5,370 nucleotides of DNA from Deltaproteobacteria bacterium (GTDB lineage: Bacteria > Desulfobacterota > Desulfobacteria > Desulfobacterales > Desulfatirhabdiaceae). The position numbers and the translations under genes were made by a program. Shown here piece after piece: positions 1 through 5,370 of the stretch. The notes below the pieces were generated by a model that saw only the letters and a program-made list of their open reading frames with translations, was not told where the DNA came from and did not search any database. Within the stretch, counting starts at the first letter, position 1; the number at the start of each line of letters is the position of its first letter. The stretch is from contig JAPLJE010000504.1 in NCBI GenBank assembly GCA_026388755.1, positions 1 to 5,370 on the forward strand, given 5' to 3'.

Positions 1-225
1 AAGATTCGGAACCAGGATCAGAATGGGTTTGTTCAATGGCCGCTGCTTGACAGCAAACACCTTTTCAACAGCGGCGGGGTTGGAAGCATCCACCGCCAGT
101 CCGTAAAGACTGGTTGTTGGAAAAACCACAACCCCGCCGCTGCAAATGATCCGTGCTGCCTCCAGAATGGCGTCCTCGCGTGGATGTCCGGGGTCAATCT
201 GACGAATCTTAATTTCGGGATTCAA
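1..225 (-). CDS. Sua5/YrdC/TsaC-type threonylcarbamoyl-AMP synthase, N-terminal part (gene runs off the left edge)
   Basis: Known role of the family: makes L-threonylcarbamoyladenylate from threonine, bicarbonate and ATP, the first step of t6A modification of tRNAs that read ANN codons, in the cytoplasm. Seen: 75 codons are present. The YrdC-fold signature runs from about residue 30, with GGVVVFPTTSLYGLAVDAS, then a KQRPLNKP segment matching the family's K-x-R-P...KP nucleotide-binding motif. No stop occurs before the window edge; the C-terminus, and any Sua5 extension, lies outside. Start: there is no in-frame ATG at all. TTG at 225-223 gives LNPEIKIRQIDP as N-terminus, which looks like the family; AUU at 213-211 is a less likely alternative. 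The nearest purine-rich site (GGAAG, 245-241) is 15 bases upstream, so initiation probably depends on coupling to purDE, whose stop codon (211-209) lies inside this gene. Family assignment is firm; the exact start is not. Confidence 0.85.
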   Translation of the reverse strand, partial: MNPEIKIRQIDPGHPREDAILEAARIICSGGVVVFPTTSLYGLAVDASNPAAVEKVFAVKQRPLNKPILILVPNL

Positions 226-1981
226 TTTTTTTGGCTTTTTCTTCCACCCCGGATGCCATCTCGGCCTTGTAGGATTCCAAAAGCATGCTCAGGCGGGAAT
301 CGGAAATGGCCAATATCTGAACCGCCAGAATCCCGGCATTCTTTGCCCCGGGCTTACCGATGGAGACGGTTGCCACGGGGATGCCAGGAGGCATCTGAAC
401 CGTTGACAGCAGGGAATCAAAACCCTGAAGACATGAGGAGTCAATAGGAACCCCGATAACCGGAAGCGTGGTATGGGCCGCCATGACCCCTGCAAGATGT
501 GCGGCATGACCGGCACCCGCAATAATGACCTTGATGCCGCGTTTGATCGCCGATCCGGCAAATTCGGCTGCTCTTGCAGGGCTGCGGTGTGCAGATGCAA
601 CCGTCATTTCGTAAGGCACGCCGAATTTATTCAGGATAACCGCGGCCTCTTCCATGACAGATATATCCGAGTCGCTACCCATGACGATTCCGACCTGAGG
701 AGCGGTTTCAAGTCTTCTGAGGGCTTTTTGTCCGATGTCCCTGCGATAATGTGCCCCTTCCCAGGTGATTTTGGAAACCGCCTGATAAGCCGTTGCAATG
801 GCTTCTTTTATTGAATTGCCAAGCGCCGTGACACCGAGCACCCTTCCGCCATTGTTAAAAACGGATCCATCTACTAAGGCAGTTCCAGAATGAAACACGA
901 TGACATTCTTAATCTTTCGTGCATCCTCAAGGCCGGAAATGGGAAATCTTTTGGAATATACGCCCGGATAGCCTCCAGAAGCCATCACCACGCATACCGA
1001 TGCCCTTTCGTCAATATCGAGCTTGCATTTGTCGAGCCTGCCCTCGATAACGGCCTCCATGATATCAATAATGTCGTTTTTCAGTCGGATCAACAGGGGC
1101 TGAGTTTCAGGGTCGCCAAAACGGGCATTGAATTCCAGCACCTTGATCTTGTCGTTATTAAGCATCAGGCCGGCGTAAAGCACTCCCTTGTATGGGCGCC
1201 CCTCGGCTGCCATGGCATTCACCGTTGGTATCATGACCTCTGCCATGATTCTTCGGTGAAGATATTCATCCACCACCGGCGCCGGAGAATAGGCACCCAT
1301 GCCGCCGGTATTGGGACCTTCATCATTATCGAATACCGCTTTATGATCCTGGGAAGTCGGCAGTGCTAGAACGGTTTTTCCATCGGTAAACGCTAAAAAT
1401 GAAGCTTCTTCACCGGTCAGGAATTCTTCGACAATCACCTTTTTCCCGGCTTCGCCAAAAGCCAGATCCAACATGATGAGCTTAAGGGCGTCAAGCGCTT
1501 CAGCCACGGTCTGACAGATTATAACCCCTTTTCCGGCAGCCAGACCATCGGCCTTGACAACCACAGGAAAAGTTGCTTTCTTGATATATGCTACCGCTTT
1601 TTCATGCCGGGTAAAGGCTTTGCTTTCCGCTGTCGGAATTCCGTATTTATTCATCAGGGATTTGGCAAAGGATTTGCTGTATTCGATTTCAGCAGCCTTT
1701 CGCGTTGCCCCAAATATTTTAAGCCCTTTTTTCTGAAAGATATCCACGATGCCCATATAAAGCGGGGTTTCCGGACCCACAACCGTTAAATCGATAGCTT
1801 CTTTTTTGGCAAACTGAACCAGCTTTTCGATTTCAACCGCTCCGATGGGAACACAAGTAGCCAAATCAGAAATGCCGGCATTTCCAGGTGCGCAGAAGAT
1901 TTTTTTGACCCGCTTACTTTGTGAAATTTTCCAAACCAGGGCGTGTTCCCTGCCCCCAGAGCCGATGACCAGAATCTTCAT
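209..1981 (-). CDS. Fused PurD-PurE: GAR synthetase joined to N5-CAIR mutase (590 aa)
   Basis: Two purine-biosynthesis enzymes in one frame. Residues 1-424 are phosphoribosylamine-glycine ligase (PurD): GSGGREHAL at 7-15, VGPETPL at 68-74, ATP-grasp KADGLAAGKG at 143-152, QDHKA at 211-215, NTGGMGAYSP at 224-233, EFNARFGDPETQ at 283-294, GGRVLGVT at 378-385, and the C-terminal YRRDIG at 412-417. Residues 430-590 are PurE: GSDSD at 435-439, SAHRSP with the catalytic-type His465 at 463-468, AGAGHAAHLAG at 488-498, PVIGVP at 507-512, MPPGIPVAT at 530-538, NAG at 548-550. Each part is full length for its family; the linker is only about five residues (ETAPQ). No ATG, GTG or TTG lies between the last PurD motif and the PurE core, so a separate PurE start is not available. 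PurD makes GAR from phosphoribosylamine, glycine and ATP; class I PurE turns N5-CAIR (made by PurK, not in this window) into CAIR. These are steps 2 and 6, not consecutive. The start ATG has an excellent Shine-Dalgarno. The 3' end overlaps sua5 by 17 bases. Confidence 0.95.
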   Translation of the reverse strand: MKILVIGSGGREHALVWKISQSKRVKKIFCAPGNAGISDLATCVPIGAVEIEKLVQFAKKEAIDLTVVGPETPLYMGIVDIFQKKGLKIFGATRKAAEIEYSKSFAKSLMNKYGIPTAESKAFTRHEKAVAYIKKATFPVVVKADGLAAGKGVIICQTVAEALDALKLIMLDLAFGEAGKKVIVEEFLTGEEASFLAFTDGKTVLALPTSQDHKAVFDNDEGPNTGGMGAYSPAPVVDEYLHRRIMAEVMIPTVNAMAAEGRPYKGVLYAGLMLNNDKIKVLEFNARFGDPETQPLLIRLKNDIIDIMEAVIEGRLDKCKLDIDERASVCVVMASGGYPGVYSKRFPISGLEDARKIKNVIVFHSGTALVDGSVFNNGGRVLGVTALGNSIKEAIATAYQAVSKITWEGAHYRRDIGQKALRRLETAPQVGIVMGSDSDISVMEEAAVILNKFGVPYEMTVASAHRSPARAAEFAGSAIKRGIKVIIAGAGHAAHLAGVMAAHTTLPVIGVPIDSSCLQGFDSLLSTVQMPPGIPVATVSIGKPGAKNAGILAVQILAISDSRLSMLLESYKAEMASGVEEKAKKIESRN

Positions 1982-1988
1982 GGATATC

Positions 1989-1995
1989 CCTCCTT
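1989..1995 (-). promoter_or_regulatory. Shine-Dalgarno of purDE
   Basis: Read on the minus strand this is AAGGAGG, a full anti-16S match, ending 7 bases before the ATG at 1981. It fixes the start of the fused purDE gene and implies efficient translation. Confidence 0.9.
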
Positions 1996-2027
1996 AAATA
2001 AAAATGGTTTTCACTGTGACGCCCACC

Positions 2028-2055
2028 AATATAATATGAGTTATCACATTTCCAA
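2028..2055 (-). promoter_or_regulatory. Candidate sigma-70 promoter for purDE-sua5
   Basis: On the minus strand TTGGAA (2055-2050) and TATATT (2033-2028) are separated by 16 bases; these match 4/6 and 5/6 of the -35 and -10 consensus. Transcription would start near 2021, giving a leader of about 40 bases that carries the Shine-Dalgarno. The region is A+T-rich, so chance matches are likely. A shifted -10 (TATTAT) two or three bases upstream is an alternative. No PurR box or purine riboswitch was recognised. Confidence 0.35.
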
Positions 2056-2146
2056 TCCTGTCTGCAACGATCTTTTCGTTAAAGATGAAAGAATTGTATG
2101 CAAAACTGTTCAGCCGTTTGTTTGTCCGCTTTCACCAAATATCAGA

Positions 2147-2180
2147 TTCTGGAATATGATTTGTTCTGGAATTTAATTTG
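2147..2180. repeat. 17-bp tandem direct repeat abutting the typA -35 box
   Basis: Two head-to-tail copies with no gap: TTCTGGAATATGATTTG (2147-2163) and TTCTGGAATTTAATTTG (2164-2180), identical at 15 of 17 positions. The last three bases of the second copy are the TTG of the typA -35 element (2178-2183). Each copy begins with TTCTGGAA, which has the partial dyad TTC-NN-GAA. Position and spacing suit a pair of binding sites for a regulator or an upstream promoter element. The repeat itself is seen directly; the function is inference. Confidence 0.75.
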
Positions 2181-2206
2181 CAACTTAATGATTCTTGTCT
2201 TATAAT
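2178..2206 (+). promoter_or_regulatory. Strong sigma-70-type promoter of typA
   Basis: TTGCAA (2178-2183, 4/6 of the -35 consensus) and TATAAT (2201-2206, perfect -10) are separated by exactly 17 bases. Transcription should begin near 2213, leaving an A+T-rich leader of about 63 bases before the typA ATG. It is the best promoter in the window and lies directly upstream of a housekeeping GTPase gene on the right strand. Confidence 0.75.
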
Positions 2207-2275
2207 AAAAGGCTTTATAAATTTTTCTGAATTATCAGTTTTCCAACACACAAAGAACAGGAATACCCATTTGTT

Positions 2276-4117
2276 ATGAAATCAGTAATGAAAAATGAAC
2301 ACATTCGAAACATTGCCATCATTGCCCATGTTGATCATGGGAAAACCACCCTGGTAGACGCCATGTTCCGGCAATGCGGACTGTTTCGCGAAAATCAGGA
2401 TGTAAACGACCGCATCATGGACAACATGGATCTGGAGCGGGAACGCGGAATCACCATTGCCGCCAAGAACTGCTCGGTCATCTGGAAAGGGGTTAAAATC
2501 AACATTATCGACACCCCCGGACATGCCGATTTCGGGGGCGAGGTGGAGCGTGCTCTGTCCATGGCAGACGGCGCCCTGCTCCTGGTGGATGCTTCCGAAG
2601 GACCGTTGCCGCAGACTCGATTTGTTCTGAAAAAAACCTTCGAGGCCGGCCTTCCAGTTGTTGTGGTCGTCAACAAGATCGACCGAAAAGACGCCAGACC
2701 CGTGGAGATTCTGGATGAAATCTACGACCTGTTTATTGACCTGGACGCTGCCGAGGACCAGCTTGATTTTCCCCTGATGTATGCCATCGGCCGTGAAGGA
2801 ATTGCTCAGGCATCTCTTGACGAAAAAGGCGCCAATCTCCATCCGCTTTTCGATATGATTGTCGATTTCATCCCCGCTCCGACATACGATCCTGAAGAGC
2901 CTTTTCAGATGCTGGTATCGGATCTGGGATATTCGGATTATCTGGGTAGGCTGGCCATCGGAAAAATTGTCAACGGCAGGGTCAGATCGAATGACAGCCT
3001 GGTTTGCATCGATGACCAGGCCAGACAAAATCCCCTTAAGGTCACTCGGCTTCAGACTTATCAGGGCCTGACCTTCTGCGAGGCCACCGAGGTCGAGCCC
3101 GGGGACATCATCGTGCTGTCGGGTATCGAAGACGTCAAAATCGGCGATACGATCTGTAACCGTAGCTATCCCAAAGCGTTGAAACGCATTACCGTGGATG
3201 AACCCACCGTATCCATGGAATTCGGCATCAACAACTCGCCTTTCAGCGGCAAGGAAGGCAAATATGTTCAGTCCAGCAAAATCCGGGAGCGACTATTCAA
3301 GGAAACCCTGATGAATGTGGGGATCAAGGTCGAGGAGACCGAAAACAAGGAGATATTTACCGTTAAAGGCCGCGGTGAATTTCAGATGGCTATTCTGATT
3401 GAAACCATGCGCCGGGAAGGTTTCGAGCTGTGCGTGGGCAGACCCAAGGTAATCTTCAAATTCAAGAACGGCAAGCAGCTTGAACCCATCGAACGGTTTT
3501 TTGTGGACTGCGAGGAAAGTTTTATGGGGATTGTCACGGAAAAGCTCTCCAACCGGAAAGGGAAAATGATTAACCTGGCCAACAACGGTAAGGGCCGGGT
3601 TCGAATCGAATTCAGCGTTCCCTCCAGGTCACTGATCGGATACCGGGACGAATTTCTGACCGACACCAAGGGAACCGGCATCATGAATTCGTATTTTTCC
3701 GGATACGAAGCATACAGAGGGGATTTTCCCTCCCGGTTTACCGGCTCCATTGTCTCGGACAGACAAGGGGTTGCCGTGCCTTACGCCCTGTTCAATCTGG
3801 AACCCAGGGGTCAGCTTTGTGTGGTTGCGGGAACGCCGGTTTATGAAGGCATGATCGTCGGCGAGCATAACCGGGACAACGACATCAATGTCAATGCCTG
3901 CAAGGAAAAGAAGCTGACCAATATGCGGGCTTCCGGAAAGGACGATCATGTGCTGCTCTCGCCGGTAAAGCCCATGACGCTTGAGCGTGCCATTCATTTT
4001 ATTCGGGACGATGAGCTGGTCGAGGTCACCCCCAAATCCATCCGGCTGAGAAAAACCATCCTGGATGCCCATAAGCGGCACACGATCCGGGCGGCAAAAC
4101 TTAAAGAAACGGATTAA
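2276..4117 (+). CDS. typA: Ribosome-associated translational GTPase TypA/BipA (613 aa)
   Basis: TypA/BipA binds the 70S ribosome in the EF-G site and helps ribosome assembly and translation under stress or cold (family knowledge). Seen: G1 AHVDHGKTT at 17-25, switch I RERGIT at 55-60, G3 DTPGH at 79-83, G4 NKID at 133-136, then an EF-Tu-like domain 2 (about 205-300), EF-G III/V-like domains (about 308-480), and the BipA-specific C-terminal domain with [12 protein letters not shown] (481-492), [12 protein letters not shown] (529-540) and [13 protein letters not shown] (545-557). Length is normal for the family (about 605-615). The G5 position reads YAIGREG (169-175) where YASA-x-x-G is usual. 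Start: ATG 2276 has a weak AGGA (2259-2262) 13 bases upstream; ATG 2288 (MKNEHIRN) would fit the usual family N-terminus but has no Shine-Dalgarno. The gene is transcribed alone from the promoter at 2178-2206, divergent from purDE. No clear terminator hairpin follows the stop. Confidence 0.97.
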   Translation: MKSVMKNEHIRNIAIIAHVDHGKTTLVDAMFRQCGLFRENQDVNDRIMDNMDLERERGITIAAKNCSVIWKGVKINIIDTPGHADFGGEVERALSMADGALLLVDASEGPLPQTRFVLKKTFEAGLPVVVVVNKIDRKDARPVEILDEIYDLFIDLDAAEDQLDFPLMYAIGREGIAQASLDEKGANLHPLFDMIVDFIPAPTYDPEEPFQMLVSDLGYSDYLGRLAIGKIVNGRVRSNDSLVCIDDQARQNPLKVTRLQTYQGLTFCEATEVEPGDIIVLSGIEDVKIGDTICNRSYPKALKRITVDEPTVSMEFGINNSPFSGKEGKYVQSSKIRERLFKETLMNVGIKVEETENKEIFTVKGRGEFQMAILIETMRREGFELCVGRPKVIFKFKNGKQLEPIERFFVDCEESFMGIVTEKLSNRKGKMINLANNGKGRVRIEFSVPSRSLIGYRDEFLTDTKGTGIMNSYFSGYEAYRGDFPSRFTGSIVSDRQGVAVPYALFNLEPRGQLCVVAGTPVYEGMIVGEHNRDNDINVNACKEKKLTNMRASGKDDHVLLSPVKPMTLERAIHFIRDDELVEVTPKSIRLRKTILDAHKRHTIRAAKLKETD

Positions 4118-4153
4118 GAAATAGACTGAAGACTGATGGATAGAGGCCGTGTT

Positions 4154-4455
4154 TTAAGAGATACTGTTCCTGAGCCGCATGGCAATATCAAATCGCCGGG
4201 TCAAAAATGCGGCGCAGGCCATCAGCCAGACCGCTTCCGGTGTCTTTAGAAGGGAGCAGGAACGCCTGGCATGATCCAGCATCAGCGGGTAATCGGTCGC
4301 ATGATAAGCAGCCAGAGATAGTTCCCGGTAAGAGTTGGCGGCTTCTTCGATATCGGCTTGCCAAAAACATCGACCAGCATCCCAATGTCGGCCTTGCACC
4401 GGTGACATTGCCGCTTTCCGGCGTATCGCGCATTACAGACAGGGCAGCGTTCCAT
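4154..4455 (-). pseudogene. Small zinc-ribbon plus helical-repeat protein, split by a frameshift
   Basis: Seen: from ATG 4455 the frame encodes a treble-clef/zinc-ribbon-like N-terminus, MERCPVC...CHRC, with cysteines at 4, 7, 17 and 20 (CxxC-x9-CxxC). It continues to about residue 31 (DVF) and then loses sense. The next frame carries a helical, TPR-like stretch (ADIEEAANSYRELSLAAY, HARRSCSLLKTPEAVWL, CAAFLTRRFDIAMRL) down to the TAA at 4156-4154. Adding one T to the T5 run in mRNA sense (4367-4363) joins the halves into a 100-residue protein reading DVFWQADIEEA. The start is fixed by AAAGGA (4468-4463) 7 bases upstream; an in-frame ATG at 4506 has no such site. I recall similar short 'CPVC...CHRC + ARRSxSLxxTP' hypothetical proteins from sulfate reducers, but know no function. 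It lies 79 bases after the broken Hsp70 gene, same strand. Frameshift mutation is favoured; sequencing error is possible. A programmed -1 shift is less likely because the site is not a canonical slippery heptamer. Confidence 0.7.
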
Positions 4456-4462
4456 AAAAACA

Positions 4463-4468
4463 TCCTTT
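4463..4468 (-). promoter_or_regulatory. Shine-Dalgarno of the zinc-ribbon gene
   Basis: AAAGGA in mRNA sense, 7 bases before ATG 4455. It decides between the two in-frame ATGs (4506 and 4455), choosing the one that begins MERCPVC. It lies immediately 3' of one arm of the inverted repeat at 4469-4528. Confidence 0.7.
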
Positions 4469-4528
4469 GGCAATAGGGCTATGGGTTTGACAATTGTATA
4501 TGACACCGATTCTCTATAGCCTTTTGCC
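4469..4528. repeat. Imperfect inverted repeat between the Hsp70 and zinc-ribbon genes
   Basis: The arm GGCAATAGGGCTAT (4469-4482) pairs with ATAGCCTTTTGCC (4516-4528), with 12 pairs, one T-T mismatch and one bulged G; the loop is 33 bases. In the plus direction the second arm runs into TATTTTT (4529-4535), as in an intrinsic terminator, but no plus-strand gene ends nearby except typA some 350 bases earlier. In the minus direction the first arm ends right at the zinc-ribbon Shine-Dalgarno, so it could form a leader or intercistronic RNA structure. The long loop makes a functional terminator uncertain. Confidence 0.45.
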
Positions 4529-4534
4529 TATTTT

Positions 4535-5370
4535 TCATCCGATATAAAAGAGAATTTCCTCAAGTTCCTTGGCAAATGCCCTGGCGTCCTCCAAACGATT
4601 GTCTCTGGCCGCATCCTGAATGTCTTCCATGAGATTGACCATTTCATCACGATCCTCGGGAGGTGCTTCATCCAGTTTGCCCGCAGCCTTGCTGAGTATC
4701 GTTTCGATATCGGACGGCAAAGGCTCCCCGGAAGCGCCGTCTGCCGGATCGGATTGAAATACATTCTCCGGCTCAATCCACAAATCATCGACGCGCTGTC
4801 TGAATTGAGTGATTTCGGTATCGCTGAACCGGCCGATGGCGTTTTCAATGACACCCTCAATCTTTTTACCCGTTGCCTTCTCAACAGCCTGCATCTTGAG
4901 GATGCCATTTAAATGTCAAGGGCATGGGGCTGTTCACCCTGATATACAGTAACCTCTACCTGCTCCTGATTATCATAAACAGTGCAAAATGCATCGCCGC
5001 GGCTGGTGGGCAGTTTGGTATTCCGCCGAATCAGCGGCACATACAAATATGGGGTTGGAATGCCGTCGATCTCTCCCAGAGCGGATGTCCCAAAGGAATA
5101 GGGGGTGATATCCAGCAGCACGCTGGATGAATCGAGTCCCATTTCGCGTCCGGCCTGGATGGCGGCCCCCAGCGCAACGCAGAGATCGGGATCGATCTCT
5201 CCATGAGGCATCTGACCGAATTTTTCTTCAAGCATCAGGGAAATTTCAGGAATCCGGGTGGACCCGCCAACCAGAATGATCTTGTCAATGGCTGACGGCA
5301 GCATTGCCGCATCTTCAAGGGCTTTGGTAACAGAATCCATGGTCCGCGAAAGATCATCCTCTATCATCTC
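4535..5370 (-). pseudogene. Hsp70-family chaperone (divergent DnaK-like), 3' part, broken by an internal deletion
   Basis: The gene enters from the right edge, so the start and most of the ATPase domain are outside. Seen: the end of the nucleotide-binding domain (IILVGGSTRIPEI near 5277-5242, GAAIQAG near 5169-5149), the interdomain region SVLLDITPYSFG, and the start of the substrate-binding beta-domain, ending VYQGEQPHALDI before a TAA at 4911-4909. In the next frame conserved Hsp70 sequence resumes at about 4915: HLNGILKMQAVEKATGKK, then ENAIGRFSDTEI and a charged helical lid to a stop at 4535. Compared with E. coli DnaK, which I recall at this place, about 27-30 residues of beta-strands are missing between QPHALD and HLNGIL, and the frame changes, so the deletion is not a multiple of three. 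The two visible reading frames are 5370-4909 and 4915-4535 (first internal ATG 4894). The LDITPYSFGTSALGE wording, where DnaK has LDVTPLSLG, points to an accessory Hsp70 rather than the main DnaK. The lid is short. It probably formed an operon with the zinc-ribbon gene downstream. Confidence 0.85.

Larger units (their letters stand above)
1982..2275. other. Divergent intergenic region between purDE and typA
   Basis: This 294-base A+T-rich spacer separates two divergently read genes and holds the control elements listed separately: the purDE Shine-Dalgarno and candidate promoter on the left, the 17-bp tandem repeat and typA promoter on the right. In the middle (2066-2086) are two overlapping, mutually exclusive short hairpins: AACGA/TCGTT at 2066-2070 and 2076-2080, and ATCTTT/AAAGAT at 2070-2075 and 2081-2086. 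If the predicted promoters are right, neither hairpin is transcribed, so they may be chance or protein-binding palindromes. No convincing small gene was found here. Confidence 0.7.

Noticed and set aside
679..725. Separate translation of PurE from an internal start
   Set aside because: The only nearby ATG is residue 434, inside the first beta-strand just before GSDSD; starting there would remove conserved VGIV. No ATG, GTG or TTG lies in the linker.
1943..2176. Small plus-strand gene reaching into the intergenic region
   Set aside because: Its first part is antisense to purDE, it has no ribosome-binding site, and the composition is not protein-like.
2282..3028. Long open frame (248 codons) on the minus strand under typA, and other opposite-strand frames under typA and purDE
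   Set aside because: They lie entirely within strongly recognised genes, show no family motif, and have no convincing Shine-Dalgarno; they follow from the codon structure of the sense genes.
4118..4153. Terminator between the convergent typA and zinc-ribbon genes
   Set aside because: Only 36 bases, with no G+C-rich hairpin followed by a T run on either strand.
4361..4371. Programmed -1 ribosomal frameshifting in the zinc-ribbon gene
   Set aside because: The site (GAT GTT TTT GGC) is not a canonical X-XXY-YYZ heptamer and no downstream stimulatory stem was evident, so mutation or sequence error is preferred; it is not fully excluded.
4487..4492. Perfect TTGACA -35 box on the plus strand
   Set aside because: No acceptable -10 is found 16-19 bases downstream, and no plus-strand gene begins to the right of it.

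Overview
The window looks like a piece of a bacterial chromosome of roughly 50% G+C. Protein style (a PTTSLYGLA-type Sua5, a PurE of the 'GIPVAT' kind, a divergent Hsp70 with an LDITPYSFG segment) suggests a sulfate-reducer-like member of the Desulfobacterota. That assignment is inference from recalled sequence style, not from a search. No tRNA, rRNA, CRISPR array, phage gene or insertion sequence was seen.

Layout. On the minus strand at the left is the start of a Sua5/TsaC threonylcarbamoyl-AMP synthase (1-225, C-terminus outside the window). It is preceded, with a 17-base overlap, by one long gene (209-1981) that encodes PurD and PurE as a single 590-residue protein. These two genes form a purine/tRNA-modification operon read leftward. 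A 294-base divergent intergenic region (1982-2275) follows. It holds a strong Shine-Dalgarno and a candidate promoter for purDE. For the rightward typA gene it holds a very good sigma-70 promoter, which is abutted upstream by a nearly perfect 17-bp tandem repeat. typA/bipA (2276-4117) is intact and full length.

The right end (4154-5370, minus strand) looks damaged. An Hsp70-family gene enters from the right edge and is broken by an out-of-frame internal deletion of roughly 27-30 codons in the substrate-binding beta-domain. Downstream of it, after a 79-base gap with a long imperfect inverted repeat, lies a small zinc-ribbon plus helical-repeat protein gene. That gene is split into two frames at a run of five T (mRNA sense) and would be a 100-residue protein if one base were restored.

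The two large housekeeping genes are clean while both genes of the Hsp70/zinc-ribbon unit are broken. This favours decay of a dispensable chaperone-like module over uniformly poor sequence, although local assembly error cannot be excluded. The most notable items are the PurD-PurE fusion, the tandem repeat at the typA promoter, and the joint decay of the Hsp70 and zinc-ribbon genes.
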